Shown: positions 16,765 to 27,002, numbered from the stretch's first letter. The stretch is 64,000 nucleotides of DNA from Flavobacterium urocaniciphilum (GCF_900110615.1 NZ_FOEI01000007.1:62001-126000), one strand, 5' to 3'. Program-made: numbers and translations. The notes: generated from the letters alone by a model not told the origin.

Positions 16765-19700
16765 ATGGCATCAAACAAAAAATACTGGAAAAGTGTTGAA
16801 GAACTAAATGAAAATAGTTCTATTGTTGAGGCGCTACAAAACAACGAATTTGTAGAACAAATTCCTGTTGATGAGTTTTTAGGTGATAAAGAAAGTCTTT
16901 CTAATTCATCTACTTCACGTCGTGACTTTTTAAAGTATGTTGGGTTCAGTACAGCAGCTGCTTCATTAGCCGCGTGTGAGGGGCCTGTTGTAAAATCAAT
17001 TCCTTATGTAGTTCAACCGGAAGAAATTATTCCTGGTGTAGCTGATTATTATGCTACAACAATTGCAGATGGTTATGATTTTGCAAATATTTTAATCAAA
17101 ACTCGTGAAGGTCGTCCAATAAAAGTTGAGAATAATACTTTACAAGGTGCAGTTTCTGGAGCAAACGCAAGAGTTCATGCTTCGGTACTTTCTTTATACG
17201 ATAATTTAAGATTGAAAGGTCCTAAAATCGATAAGAAACCTGCAACTTGGAATCAAGTAAATGCAAAAATCAAAACTAGTTTAACAGAAGCTAAAGCTAA
17301 AGGTGGTCAAGTTGTTGTTTTAACAAATACTACTGCTAGTCCATCTACTGATAAATTAATTGCTGATTTAGCTGCAAAATATACAAACGTTAAGCATGTT
17401 GTGTATGATGCAATTTCAGATTCTAATGCTTTAGATGCTTTCCAATCTGTATATGGATTTAGAGCTTTAGCAAATTATAACTTCTCAAAAGCAGATACTA
17501 TTGTTTCTGTTGGTGCTGATTTCTTAGGTGATTGGCAAGGTGGAGGTTACGATGCTGAATATGCAAAAGGACGTATTCCTAAAAACGGAAAAATGTCTAA
17601 GCACATTCAAATCGAAGCTAACATGTCTTTAGCTGGAGCTAATGCTGATAAAAGAATTCCTTTAACTATTGCAGATCAAAAGAAAGCTTTAGTTAAATTA
17701 TATAACGCAGTTACAGGTGCTGGTTCTTCTGTTAAATTATCTAAATTAGATGCAGAAGTTGAAAAAGCAGCTCAACAATTAAAAACTTCTGGATCTAAAG
17801 GTGTAGTTGTTACAGGTTTAGATGATTTTGATGCTCAATTATTAGTATTAGGTATCAATATCGCTTTAAAATCAGAAGCTTTTAATCCTGGTGATGCAAA
17901 ATTAACTAGAAAAGGTGACGCGAAAGCAGTTGCTCAGTTAGTTGCAGATATGAATGCTGGAAATGTTCACACTTTAATTATGAGTGGAGTTAATCCAGTT
18001 TACACTTTAGCTAATTCAAAAGATTTCGTTTCTGGATTAGGAAAAGTTAAATTATCTGTTGCATTTACTACAAAAGAAGATGAAACAGCTGTTAAAGTAA
18101 ATATTGCTGCTGCTGCTAATCATTATTTAGAATCTTGGAACGATGTAGCTATTACACGTTCAAACTATAGTATTGCTCAGCCAACGATTCGTCCATTATT
18201 TGATACAAAACAATTCCAAGAAGCATTATTAGTGTGGAATGATAATTCTGCAACTTATTATGATTTCTTAAAAGGTTTTGCTGCTGCTAATTTAGCTGGT
18301 AAAACTTGGAATCAAGCCGTTCATGATGGATTCGTTGCAATTCCTGTTGGAGCATTAGCTGCTCAAGGTGCTAACTTTGGTGCTTCTGTATCTAAATTAG
18401 CTGCTGCAACTTCAAACGGTACAGATTTAGTATTGTATAGTAAAGTTGGAATGGGTGATGGTCAACAAGCAAACAACCCTTGGTTACAAGAGTTTCCAGA
18501 TCCAATTACAAGAGTTTCTTGGGATAACTATGTAACCGTTGCTCAAGCTGATGCTAAAAAATGGAATTTACAAAACTTCAACGTTGCTAATGGTGGATTA
18601 AACGGAAGCTATGCTACTATTAAAGTAGGAAATGCTACGGTTACTGCTCCAGTAATTATCCAACCAGGTCAGGCTGAAGGAACTGTAGGTTTAGCTTTCG
18701 GATATGGTAAAAAAGAAGCGTTAAAAGAAGAAATGCAAGTTGGTGTTAATGCTTATGCATTATATGCTAATGCTAATGCTAATCAATCTGCTTCTATTAC
18801 TTTAGCTGATGGTGAACACGAATTTGCTTGTGTTCAGTTACAAAGAACATTAATGGGTAGAGGTGATATCATTAAAGATACTACTTTAACTACATTCAAT
18901 AAAGCTAATGATGCTGGAAATAAAGAGGTGTATAACCCAACTCCAGTTGTTTCATTAGACCACAAAGAAGTTGCTGCTACATCAGTAGATTTATGGACTT
19001 CATTTGATAGAACTACAGGTCATCACTTTAATTTGTCTATCGACTTAAATGCTTGTACAGGATGTGGAGCGTGTGTTATCGCTTGTCATGCTGAAAACAA
19101 TGTACCAGTTGTTGGTAAATCAGAAGTTAGAAGAAGTAGAGATATGCATTGGTTAAGAATTGACAGATATTATTCTTCTCAAGAAACTTTTGCTGGTGAT
19201 ATCGATAAAAAAGAAGGAGCTAAAGGATTAATGAATTCAATTGATGCTTTAGATGCAATGGAAAATCCATCTGCAAATCCTCAAGTTGCTTTCCAACCAG
19301 TTATGTGTCAACACTGTAACCATGCTCCTTGTGAGACAGTTTGTCCAGTTGCTGCTACATCTCATGGTCGTGAAGGTCAAAACCATATGGCATATAACAG
19401 ATGTGTTGGTACTCGTTACTGTGCAAACAACTGTCCATATAAAGTACGTCGTTTCAACTGGTTCTTATACAGCAAAAATGACGAATTTAACTACCACATG
19501 AATGATGATTTAGGACGTATGGTATTAAACCCAGATGTAAACGTTCGTTCTCGTGGAGTTATGGAAAAATGTTCTATGTGTATCCAAATGACTCAAGCTA
19601 CAAAATTAAAAGCGAAGAAAGAAGGAAGAGAAGTTGGTAAGGATGAATTCCAAACAGCTTGTTCTGCAGCTTGTACTTCAGGAGCTATGAAATTTGGAGA

Positions 19701-19824
19701 TGTGAATAATGCTGATTCTGACGTTGCTCAATTATTAGAAGACGATAGAATGTATCATTTATTAGAGCACATTGGTACTAAACCAAATGTTTTCTATCAC
19801 GTTAAAGTTAGAAACGATAAATAA
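16765..19824 (+). CDS. actB: Alternative complex III subunit ActB, molybdopterin-type and iron-sulfur protein
   Basis: This 1019-residue protein has a twin-arginine signal (SRRDFLKYVGFSTAAASLAAC) starting near residue 50, ending in a lipobox-like Cys, so it is probably exported folded and lipid-anchored. The middle resembles the molybdopterin oxidoreductase fold, which in alternative complex III holds no molybdenum cofactor. The C-terminal quarter is a ferredoxin-like domain with several clusters: CTGCGACVIACH, CQHCNHAPCETVCP, CVGTRYCANNCPY and CSMCIQ with CSAAC. These relay electrons between the quinol-oxidising membrane subunits and the cytochromes. The gene lies 31 bases after actA. Confidence 0.95.
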   Translation: MASNKKYWKSVEELNENSSIVEALQNNEFVEQIPVDEFLGDKESLSNSSTSRRDFLKYVGFSTAAASLAACEGPVVKSIPYVVQPEEIIPGVADYYATTIADGYDFANILIKTREGRPIKVENNTLQGAVSGANARVHASVLSLYDNLRLKGPKIDKKPATWNQVNAKIKTSLTEAKAKGGQVVVLTNTTASPSTDKLIADLAAKYTNVKHVVYDAISDSNALDAFQSVYGFRALANYNFSKADTIVSVGADFLGDWQGGGYDAEYAKGRIPKNGKMSKHIQIEANMSLAGANADKRIPLTIADQKKALVKLYNAVTGAGSSVKLSKLDAEVEKAAQQLKTSGSKGVVVTGLDDFDAQLLVLGINIALKSEAFNPGDAKLTRKGDAKAVAQLVADMNAGNVHTLIMSGVNPVYTLANSKDFVSGLGKVKLSVAFTTKEDETAVKVNIAAAANHYLESWNDVAITRSNYSIAQPTIRPLFDTKQFQEALLVWNDNSATYYDFLKGFAAANLAGKTWNQAVHDGFVAIPVGALAAQGANFGASVSKLAAATSNGTDLVLYSKVGMGDGQQANNPWLQEFPDPITRVSWDNYVTVAQADAKKWNLQNFNVANGGLNGSYATIKVGNATVTAPVIIQPGQAEGTVGLAFGYGKKEALKEEMQVGVNAYALYANANANQSASITLADGEHEFACVQLQRTLMGRGDIIKDTTLTTFNKANDAGNKEVYNPTPVVSLDHKEVAATSVDLWTSFDRTTGHHFNLSIDLNACTGCGACVIACHAENNVPVVGKSEVRRSRDMHWLRIDRYYSSQETFAGDIDKKEGAKGLMNSIDALDAMENPSANPQVAFQPVMCQHCNHAPCETVCPVAATSHGREGQNHMAYNRCVGTRYCANNCPYKVRRFNWFLYSKNDEFNYHMNDDLGRMVLNPDVNVRSRGVMEKCSMCIQMTQATKLKAKKEGREVGKDEFQTACSAACTSGAMKFGDVNNADSDVAQLLEDDRMYHLLEHIGTKPNVFYHVKVRNDK

Positions 19825-19854
19825 TTAATAATAAGAAACACAATATAAAGGATT

Positions 19855-21288
19855 ATGTCTCATTACGAAGCACCCATTAGAAAACCTTTAGTTATTGGTG
19901 ATAAATCTTATCACGATATAACGGTAGATGTGGCTAAACCAGTAGAAGGTAGAGCTAACAAACTATGGTGGACAGTATTTTCGATAGCATTAGCTGCATT
20001 CCTTTGGGGATTAGGCTGTATGGTATATACAATCTCAACAGGTATTGGTACTTGGGGATTAAATAAAACAATTGGTTGGGCTTGGGATATCACCAATTTC
20101 GTTTGGTGGGTAGGTATCGGTCACGCTGGTACACTTATCTCAGCTGTATTATTGTTATTCCGTCAAAAATGGAGAATGGCGATTAACCGTTCTGCAGAGG
20201 CGATGACAATTTTCTCAGTAGTTCAAGCAGGTTTATTCCCAATCATCCACATGGGTCGTCCATGGTTAGGATACTGGGTATTACCAATCCCGAACCAATT
20301 CGGTTCATTATGGGTTAACTTTAACTCGCCATTATTATGGGACGTATTCGCGATCTCTACGTATTTATCAGTATCGTTAGTTTTCTGGTGGACTGGTTTA
20401 TTACCTGACTTCGCAATGTTAAGAGATAGAGCCGTTACTCCATTTACAAAAAGAGTATATTCAATCCTTTCTTTTGGATGGTCTGGTAGAGCTAAAGATT
20501 GGCAACGTTTCGAAGAAGTATCTTTAGTTCTTGCAGGTTTAGCTACTCCGTTAGTACTTTCGGTACACACAATCGTATCGTTTGACTTCGCAACTTCTGT
20601 TATTCCAGGTTGGCATACTACAATTTTACCTCCATACTTCGTTGCTGGAGCGATTTTCTCAGGATTTGCCATGGTAAATACTTTACTTATCATCATGAGA
20701 AAAGTATCTAACTTAGAAGATTATATCACAATCCAACATATCGAATTAATGAACATCGTAATCATGATTACTGGTTCTATTGTAGGATGTGCTTATATTA
20801 CTGAGTTATTCGTAGCATGGTATTCTGGTGTAGAGTATGAACAATATGCTTTCTTAAACAGAGCTACAGGACCTTACTGGTGGTCATATTGGTTAATGAT
20901 GACTTGTAACGTATTCTCACCTCAGTTTATGTGGTCTAAAAAATTAAGAACAAGTATTGCTTTCTCTTTCATTATTTCAATCGTTGTAAACATTGGAATG
21001 TGGTTTGAGCGTTTCGTAATCATTGTTACTTCATTACATAGAGATTATTTACCATCATCTTGGACAATGTTCCAACCAACGTTTGTTGATGCTGGTATTT
21101 ATATCGGAACAATCGGTTTCTTCTTCGTATTATTCTTATTATACTCTAGAAGTTTCCCAGTAATTGCTCAAGCAGAGGTTAAGACTATCTTAAAATCTTC
21201 AGGAGATAATTTTAAAAGAGAAAGAGGAGATGCTAAACCAGAGCACCACCACGATTCTCATGGACACGAAGGACACGATCATCATTAA
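19855..21288 (+). CDS. actC: Alternative complex III subunit ActC, NrfD-like membrane protein
   Basis: This 477-residue polytopic protein has about ten hydrophobic helices and matches the NrfD/PsrC family, which binds quinol at the membrane surface. Visible blocks are FVWWVGIGHAGTLISAVLLL, HMGRPWLGYWVLP and LHRDYLPSSW. It is one of two such subunits in the complex; the other is ActF. The C-terminus is strongly His-rich (HHHDSHGHEGHDHH). It lies in the operon directly before actD. Confidence 0.95.
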   Translation: MSHYEAPIRKPLVIGDKSYHDITVDVAKPVEGRANKLWWTVFSIALAAFLWGLGCMVYTISTGIGTWGLNKTIGWAWDITNFVWWVGIGHAGTLISAVLLLFRQKWRMAINRSAEAMTIFSVVQAGLFPIIHMGRPWLGYWVLPIPNQFGSLWVNFNSPLLWDVFAISTYLSVSLVFWWTGLLPDFAMLRDRAVTPFTKRVYSILSFGWSGRAKDWQRFEEVSLVLAGLATPLVLSVHTIVSFDFATSVIPGWHTTILPPYFVAGAIFSGFAMVNTLLIIMRKVSNLEDYITIQHIELMNIVIMITGSIVGCAYITELFVAWYSGVEYEQYAFLNRATGPYWWSYWLMMTCNVFSPQFMWSKKLRTSIAFSFIISIVVNIGMWFERFVIIVTSLHRDYLPSSWTMFQPTFVDAGIYIGTIGFFFVLFLLYSRSFPVIAQAEVKTILKSSGDNFKRERGDAKPEHHHDSHGHEGHDHH

Positions 21289-21299
21289 TATTAGAGATT

Positions 21300-21824
21300 A
21301 TGAGTAATAAAGTAGTACACGCTATTTATAACGACGATGATATTTTACTAGATGCAGTAAAGAAAACTAAAGCTGCACATCATCATATTGAAGAAATTTA
21401 TACTCCATTTCCAGTTCACGGACTAGATAAAGCAATGGGGTTAGCAGGAACAAGAATTGCAATTTGTGCATTCTTATTTGGAATCACAGGTCTTTGTATT
21501 TATGCTTCACTTTTAAAGTTTATCATGATCGAAGATTGGCCACAAGATATTGGTGGTAAACCAAGTATGGCATTTTACCAAAATATGCCAGCCTTTGTAC
21601 CTGTTATGTTTGAAGGAACTGTATTTTTTGCAGCTCACTTAATGGTTATTACTTTCTACATGAGAAGTAAATTATGGCCATTTAAACAAGCAGAAAATCC
21701 AGATGTTAGAACTACTGATGATCATTTTTTAATGGAAGTTGGAGTTCATGGTAACGAAGAAGAATTAGTATCTTTCTTCAAAAACACTGGAGCAGTAGAA
21801 GTTAAAGTAATTGATAAGCATTAA
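21300..21824 (+). CDS. actD: Alternative complex III subunit ActD (DUF3341)
   Basis: This 174-residue protein has a soluble N-terminal part with the motif EEIYTPFPVHGLDKAMGL, then two membrane helices (about residues 57-77 and 97-121), then a short soluble tail with DDHFLMEVG. This is the DUF3341 pattern of ActD, a structural membrane subunit of alternative complex III. The gene starts 11 bases after actC and ends 6 bases before actE. Confidence 0.95.
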   Translation: MSNKVVHAIYNDDDILLDAVKKTKAAHHHIEEIYTPFPVHGLDKAMGLAGTRIAICAFLFGITGLCIYASLLKFIMIEDWPQDIGGKPSMAFYQNMPAFVPVMFEGTVFFAAHLMVITFYMRSKLWPFKQAENPDVRTTDDHFLMEVGVHGNEEELVSFFKNTGAVEVKVIDKH

Positions 21825-21830
21825 GAGAAT

Positions 21831-22391
21831 ATGAAAAGTGTTTTAAAAATAATGTCATTCGTTGGATTATCATTCATGATGACGTCTTGTTTTGATAAAT
21901 CGGCACCTAATTACCAGTTTTTTCCAAACATGTATGAACCTGTTCCTTATGAAACTTATGCTGAATCAGATGCATTTAATTCTCCATCAGGTGAAAAAGG
22001 TAAAGAAGGTCAAATTCCAGCTGTAGGAACAATTAAAAGAGGTTTTACTCCTTATGAAATTCCTAATACTCCAGAAGGATATGCTGCTTCTAAAGCGAAT
22101 CCATCTCCTTTAACTGCAGATCAAATTGATTCTGAAAAAGGTAAAGAGTTATTTACAATTTACTGTGCTATTTGTCACGGTGAAGCTGGAGACGGAAAAG
22201 GTAATTTGTCTAAAAGAGAAAAATTCTTAGGTGTACCTAATTATAAAGATAGAGAAATTACTGTTGGTAGCGTATTTCACGTAGAAACTTACGGTATTAA
22301 CGCAATGGGTTCTCATGCTAATCAATTGTCAAAAGAAGAAAGATGGCAAGTTGCTGATTATGTTATGAAACTTAAATCAGAATTAAAATAG
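21831..22391 (+). CDS. actE: Alternative complex III subunit ActE, monohaem cytochrome c lipoprotein
   Basis: This 186-residue protein has a lipoprotein signal (SFMMTSCFDKS) and one haem site, CAICH, in the segment KELFTIYCAICHGEAGDGKG. A distal Met is available in INAMGSHANQ. It is the single-haem subunit that would receive electrons from ActA and pass them on to the oxidase. It is tightly spaced in the operon. Confidence 0.95.
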   Translation: MKSVLKIMSFVGLSFMMTSCFDKSAPNYQFFPNMYEPVPYETYAESDAFNSPSGEKGKEGQIPAVGTIKRGFTPYEIPNTPEGYAASKANPSPLTADQIDSEKGKELFTIYCAICHGEAGDGKGNLSKREKFLGVPNYKDREITVGSVFHVETYGINAMGSHANQLSKEERWQVADYVMKLKSELK

Positions 22392-22416
22392 TATTACTTT
22401 TTTGAAAATAATAGAT

Positions 22417-23946
22417 ATGTACCAGTTTTCAAGTAGATTAAAAAGTTTTTCATTTGCCTTAATGGTTTTAGGTATTTTAGGAATCGGATATGGTTTCTTT
22501 AGTGCTCCAAAAACAGAAGCAGATGTTGAAGCAATTTTAAAAGAGCAAGAAGCTCATCATGGTGGAGGTCACCACGATACTCACGCTGAAGCAACTCACG
22601 AAGGAGCTTCACACAATGAACATGCAAAAACTGAGGAGCATGCTTCTCACGATGCAACAACTCATGAAGTTAAAGATACTTTAAAACATGAAGTTGCTCA
22701 TGCTGTTGATACAACTAGTTTAGCATTAGACACAACTGCTGTAGCTGTTGCTCCTGTAGTTAATAATAATGGTGATAACGATTTAGTTGTAAACAAACAT
22801 CATAAAGTGCATGTTGATCATGATGCAGAACACAAAGAACACGTTTCACATGTGTTTCACCAATTACAAAACAAACCTTGGTCGGCATTATATGTTGCTT
22901 GTATTTTCTTCATGTTAATTGCAGTAGGTGCTTTAGCTTTCTACGCAATTCAATGGGCATCTCAAGCAGGTTGGTCTCCAATTTTGTTCAGAGTAATGGA
23001 AGGTGTTTCTAGCTACTTATTACCAGGTTCTATTATTTTCTTCATCCTTTTATTAGCTGCTGCTTTCCATTTTGGACACAATGGTTTATTTGTTTGGATG
23101 GATCCAGAAGTAGTAAAACACGATCATTTAATTCAAGGGAAATCAGGTTTCTTAAATGTACCATTCTTCTTAATTAGAGCAATTGTTTTCTTAGTAGGAT
23201 GGAACTTATATAGATATATTTCTAGAAAAAACTCTATCAAATTAGATCAAACTAAAGATTTATCATTCTTTAAAAAGAACTATAAAGCTGCTGCAACATT
23301 CTTAGTATTCTTTATCGTTTCTGAATCAATTATGTCTTGGGATTGGATCATGTCTGTTGATCCTCACTGGTACAGTACATTATTCGGATGGTATGTATTT
23401 GCAAGTTTCTTTGTAAGTGGTATTACTGTAATTACTTTAATTACAATTTACTTAAAAAATAAAGGTTTATTACCTGATGTAAATAAATCTCATTTACATG
23501 ATTTAGCTAAATTTATGTTTGGTATCAGTGTATTCTGGACATACTTATGGTTCTCTCAGTTCATGTTGATTTGGTATTCTGATATTCCTGAAGAAGTTAC
23601 TTACTTTGTAACACGTATTGAAAAATACAATTTACCTTTCTTCGGAATGGTTGTTATGAATTTCGTATTCCCATTATTAATATTAATGAATGCTGATTTC
23701 AAACGTCTTAACTGGGTTGTGGTAATGGCAGGTATCGTAATATTATCAGGTCACTATATTGATTTCTTCAATATGATTATGCCTGCAACTGTTGGAGATC
23801 AATGGTTTATTGGAGCATCTGAAATTGGTTCAGTTCTTTTCTTCGCTGGATTATTCATCTTTGTTGTGTTCACTGCATTAACAAAAGCACCTTTAGAATC
23901 AGAAGGTAATCCTTACATCGAAGAAAGCAAACATTTTCATTATTAA
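22417..23946 (+). CDS. actF: Alternative complex III subunit ActF, NrfD-like membrane protein with His-rich insert
   Basis: I take the ATG at 22417 (MYQFSSRLKSF) because the earlier TTG at 22402 gives only MKIID and family members start with similar MY-type N-termini. The product is about 509 residues with about ten membrane helices, the first right at the N-terminus. Between helix one and helix two there is an unusual stretch of about 100 residues rich in His, Glu, Ala and Thr (HHGGGHHDTHAEATH and following). ActF is the second quinol-binding-fold subunit of alternative complex III. The insert probably lies outside the membrane and is not needed for the core fold. Confidence 0.9.
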   Translation: MYQFSSRLKSFSFALMVLGILGIGYGFFSAPKTEADVEAILKEQEAHHGGGHHDTHAEATHEGASHNEHAKTEEHASHDATTHEVKDTLKHEVAHAVDTTSLALDTTAVAVAPVVNNNGDNDLVVNKHHKVHVDHDAEHKEHVSHVFHQLQNKPWSALYVACIFFMLIAVGALAFYAIQWASQAGWSPILFRVMEGVSSYLLPGSIIFFILLLAAAFHFGHNGLFVWMDPEVVKHDHLIQGKSGFLNVPFFLIRAIVFLVGWNLYRYISRKNSIKLDQTKDLSFFKKNYKAAATFLVFFIVSESIMSWDWIMSVDPHWYSTLFGWYVFASFFVSGITVITLITIYLKNKGLLPDVNKSHLHDLAKFMFGISVFWTYLWFSQFMLIWYSDIPEEVTYFVTRIEKYNLPFFGMVVMNFVFPLLILMNADFKRLNWVVVMAGIVILSGHYIDFFNMIMPATVGDQWFIGASEIGSVLFFAGLFIFVVFTALTKAPLESEGNPYIEESKHFHY

Positions 23947-23965
23947 TATTTAAAGAAATAAACAA

Positions 23966-25126
23966 ATGAACGGTTTATTGATACTTTTAATCATAGTTTT
24001 ATTAGGAGTTGCTGCTTGGCAATTATCTAAGATATTTAGTCTAACTCAAATTGGAATGGCAAAAGGCGACTCTACCATTGCAAATGATAAAGACAATAAT
24101 ATAAATGGATATTTAATGTTTGCATTTGTAGGGTTTATCTACATTTTTACAATCTATTCATTTATCAAATGGGGAAGTTTCGTTTTAGATACTCCTGCAT
24201 CAGAACACGGTAAAGATTATGATAATTTAATGAATATTTCTTGGATTATTATCTTTACAGTTCAAACACTTACTCAGTTTTTATTACACTATTTTGCATT
24301 CAAATATAGAGGTAAAGAAGGTCAAAAAGCTTTATACTACGCAGATAACAATAAGTTAGAAGCAATTTGGACAATTATTCCAGTTATTGTATTAGCGGTT
24401 TTAATTCTTTACGGATTATATACTTGGAACCAAATTATGTATGTAGACGAAGATGAAGAAGTTATCAATGTTGAATTATATGCAAAACAATTCTCTTGGG
24501 AAGCTCGTTATGCAGGTGATGATAATACTTTAGGTAAAGCTAACGTACGTTATATTAAAGATGTTAATACTTTAGGAGTAGATATGTCTGACCGTGCGTC
24601 TCAAGATGATAAAGTAGTAACTGAAATTCACTTACCAGTTGGTAAAAAAGTTCATTTCAGAATGCGTTCTCAAGACGTTTTACACTCAGCTTATATGCCT
24701 CACTTTAGAGCACAAATGAACTGTGTTCCTGGTATGGTAACTGAATTTGCTTTCATTCCTACAATTACTACTGCAGATATGCGTAACATGCCTGGAATGG
24801 TTAAAAAAGTAGACGGTATCAATAAAATTAGAGCTAAAAAATCGGTTGAGTTAGCTGCTCAAGGTAAACCAGCTTTAGAACCATATACATTTGATTACTT
24901 ATTATTATGTAATAAAATTTGTGGAGCTTCGCACTTTAACATGCAATTAAAAATTGTTGTTGAATCTGAAGCAGATTACAAAAAATGGTTAAAAGAGCAA
25001 AAAACTTTAGCTTCTGCAATTAAAGAAGCTAATGCTCCAAAAGAAGATCCAGCTGCTGTAAAAGAAACTCCAGCTGTTGCAGAAGCAGTAGTTGATACAA
25101 CAAAAGCAGTTGCTAAAGGTAAATAA
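23966..25126 (+). CDS. coxB: Cytochrome c oxidase subunit II (CuA subunit)
   Basis: This 386-residue protein has an N-terminal membrane segment and two further helices (about residues 44-68 and 135-155), then a cupredoxin domain. The CuA ligands are visible: the first His in DVLHSAYMPHF, and the C-x3-C-x3-H-x2-M block CNKICGASHFNM. The sequence between the two blocks is longer than in the classical enzyme (ITTADMRNMPGMV and following). An Ala, Pro and Val-rich tail ends the protein. CuA takes electrons from the cytochromes of the preceding complex and passes them to subunit I. The gene lies 19 bases after actF. Confidence 0.95.
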   Translation: MNGLLILLIIVLLGVAAWQLSKIFSLTQIGMAKGDSTIANDKDNNINGYLMFAFVGFIYIFTIYSFIKWGSFVLDTPASEHGKDYDNLMNISWIIIFTVQTLTQFLLHYFAFKYRGKEGQKALYYADNNKLEAIWTIIPVIVLAVLILYGLYTWNQIMYVDEDEEVINVELYAKQFSWEARYAGDDNTLGKANVRYIKDVNTLGVDMSDRASQDDKVVTEIHLPVGKKVHFRMRSQDVLHSAYMPHFRAQMNCVPGMVTEFAFIPTITTADMRNMPGMVKKVDGINKIRAKKSVELAAQGKPALEPYTFDYLLLCNKICGASHFNMQLKIVVESEADYKKWLKEQKTLASAIKEANAPKEDPAAVKETPAVAEAVVDTTKAVAKGK

Positions 25127-25157
25127 TTAAATAAAGATTCAAAATAATACATTTATT

Positions 25158-26924
25158 ATGTCACACGATCACGGTCATCATAAAGATACTTTCATTACTA
25201 AATATATTTTTAGTATTGATCATAAAATGATTGCTAAGCAGTACCTAATTTCAGGTTTATTAATGGGAATTGTAGGGGTAGTTTTATCTTTATTTTTCAG
25301 AATGCAAATTGCTTGGCCAGAAGAATCTTTCGAGATTTTTAAAATTTTCTTAGGTGAAAAAATGGCTCCAGGTGGAGTAATGCGAAACGATATTTATTTA
25401 GCATTAGTTACAATTCACGGTACAATCATGGTATTCTTCGTATTAACGGCAGGTTTATCAGGAACGTTTAGTAACTTACTTATTCCATTACAAATTGGAG
25501 CAAGAGATATGGCATCAGGTTTCATGAATATGTTATCGTTCTGGATGTTCTTTATTTCTTGTGTGGTAATGATTGTTTCTTTATTCGTAGAATCAGGTCC
25601 TGCTTCTGCAGGTTGGACAATTTATCCTCCACTTTCTGCTCTTGAAGAAGCTATTCCAGGTTCTGGTTTAGGTATGACTTTATGGTTAGTATCTATGGCT
25701 ATTTTCATTGCTTCTTCATTAATGGGTTCATTAAATTATATCGTTACTGTTATCAATTTAAGAACAGAAGGAATGACAATGACAAGATTACCTTTAACTG
25801 TTTGGGCATTCTTTATTACTGCAATTATCGGGGTTATTTCTTTCCCTGTATTATTCTCTGCAGCTTTATTATTAATTTTTGATAGAAGTTTCGGTACGTC
25901 TTTCTACTTATCTGATATCTTTATCAAAGGTGAAGTGTTACATTACCAAGGTGGTTCTCCAGTATTATTCGAACACTTATTCTGGTTCTTAGGACACCCT
26001 GAAGTATATATCGTATTATTACCTGCATTAGGTATTACATCTGAAATTATTGCTACAAACTCTAGAAAACCGATCTTTGGTTATAGAGCGATGATTGCTT
26101 CTATTATTGCAATCGCTTTCTTATCAACTATCGTTTGGGGTCACCACATGTTTATTTCAGGTATGAATCCATTCTTAGGTTCGGTATTTACATTTACAAC
26201 GTTATTAATTGCAATCCCATCTGCGGTAAAAGCATTTAACTATATCACAACATTATGGAAAGGTAACTTACAGTTAAATCCTGCTATGTTATTCTCTATC
26301 GGATTAGTTTCTACTTTCATTTCTGGAGGTTTAACGGGAATCATCTTAGGAGATAGTACATTGGATATTAACGTACACGATACTTATTTCGTAGTTGCTC
26401 ACTTCCACTTAGTAATGGGTATCTCTGCTCTATACGGATTCTTCGCTGGTGTGTACCACTGGTTCCCAAGAATGTTCGGTAGAATGATGAACAAAACATT
26501 AGGTTACATCCATTTCTGGGTAACAGCTGTATGTGCTTACGGAGTATTCTTCCCAATGCACTTTATCGGAATGGCTGGTTTACCAAGAAGATATTATACA
26601 AACTCTAACTTCCCATTATTTGATGAGTTAGCTGATACAAACGTATTAATTACTATGTTTGCTATCGTTGGAGCAGCGTTCCAATTAGTATTCTTCTGGA
26701 ACTTCTTCTACAGTATTTTCAAAGGTAAAAAAGCTCCAATGAACCCATGGCGTTCTAACACATTAGAATGGACAGCACCAGTTGAGCATATGCATGGTAA
26801 CTGGCCAGGAGAAATCCCAGCTGTACACCGTTGGCCTTATGACTATAGTAAGCCAGGTCACGATGAAGATTTCGTACCGCAAACTACACCAATGAAAGAA
26901 GGTGAAGTGGAATTACACCACTAA
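25158..26924 (+). CDS. coxA: Cytochrome c oxidase subunit I (haem-copper oxidase)
   Basis: This 588-residue protein is a haem-copper oxidase subunit I. It shows WFLGHPEVYIVLLPALG, with the CuB His and the cross-linked Tyr, WGHHMFISGMNPF for the other CuB His pair, and HDTYFVVAHFHLVMG for the haem ligands. The PEVY motif places it among A-type oxidases. Its N-terminus is His-rich (MSHDHGHHKD). It catalyses oxygen reduction coupled to proton pumping. No subunit III or IV gene follows: a terminator comes directly after, so these must be elsewhere or absent. Confidence 0.97.
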   Translation: MSHDHGHHKDTFITKYIFSIDHKMIAKQYLISGLLMGIVGVVLSLFFRMQIAWPEESFEIFKIFLGEKMAPGGVMRNDIYLALVTIHGTIMVFFVLTAGLSGTFSNLLIPLQIGARDMASGFMNMLSFWMFFISCVVMIVSLFVESGPASAGWTIYPPLSALEEAIPGSGLGMTLWLVSMAIFIASSLMGSLNYIVTVINLRTEGMTMTRLPLTVWAFFITAIIGVISFPVLFSAALLLIFDRSFGTSFYLSDIFIKGEVLHYQGGSPVLFEHLFWFLGHPEVYIVLLPALGITSEIIATNSRKPIFGYRAMIASIIAIAFLSTIVWGHHMFISGMNPFLGSVFTFTTLLIAIPSAVKAFNYITTLWKGNLQLNPAMLFSIGLVSTFISGGLTGIILGDSTLDINVHDTYFVVAHFHLVMGISALYGFFAGVYHWFPRMFGRMMNKTLGYIHFWVTAVCAYGVFFPMHFIGMAGLPRRYYTNSNFPLFDELADTNVLITMFAIVGAAFQLVFFWNFFYSIFKGKKAPMNPWRSNTLEWTAPVEHMHGNWPGEIPAVHRWPYDYSKPGHDEDFVPQTTPMKEGEVELHH

Positions 26925-26933
26925 GATATATTA

Positions 26934-26963
26934 AAAAAGTCCTAATGAAAATTGGGACTTTTT
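26934..26963 (+). terminator. Rho-independent terminator of the act-cox operon
   Basis: The stem AAAAAGTCC pairs with GGACTTTTT around a 12-base loop, just after the coxA stop, with T residues following. Confidence 0.85.
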
Positions 26964-27002
26964 TATTTATTAACACTCTAATTTCTTTTCAAGCATTCCT
27001 CG

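Noticed and set aside
20223..20696. 157-codon minus-strand frame within actC
   Set aside because: Antisense to a well conserved membrane subunit; no signal of independent coding.
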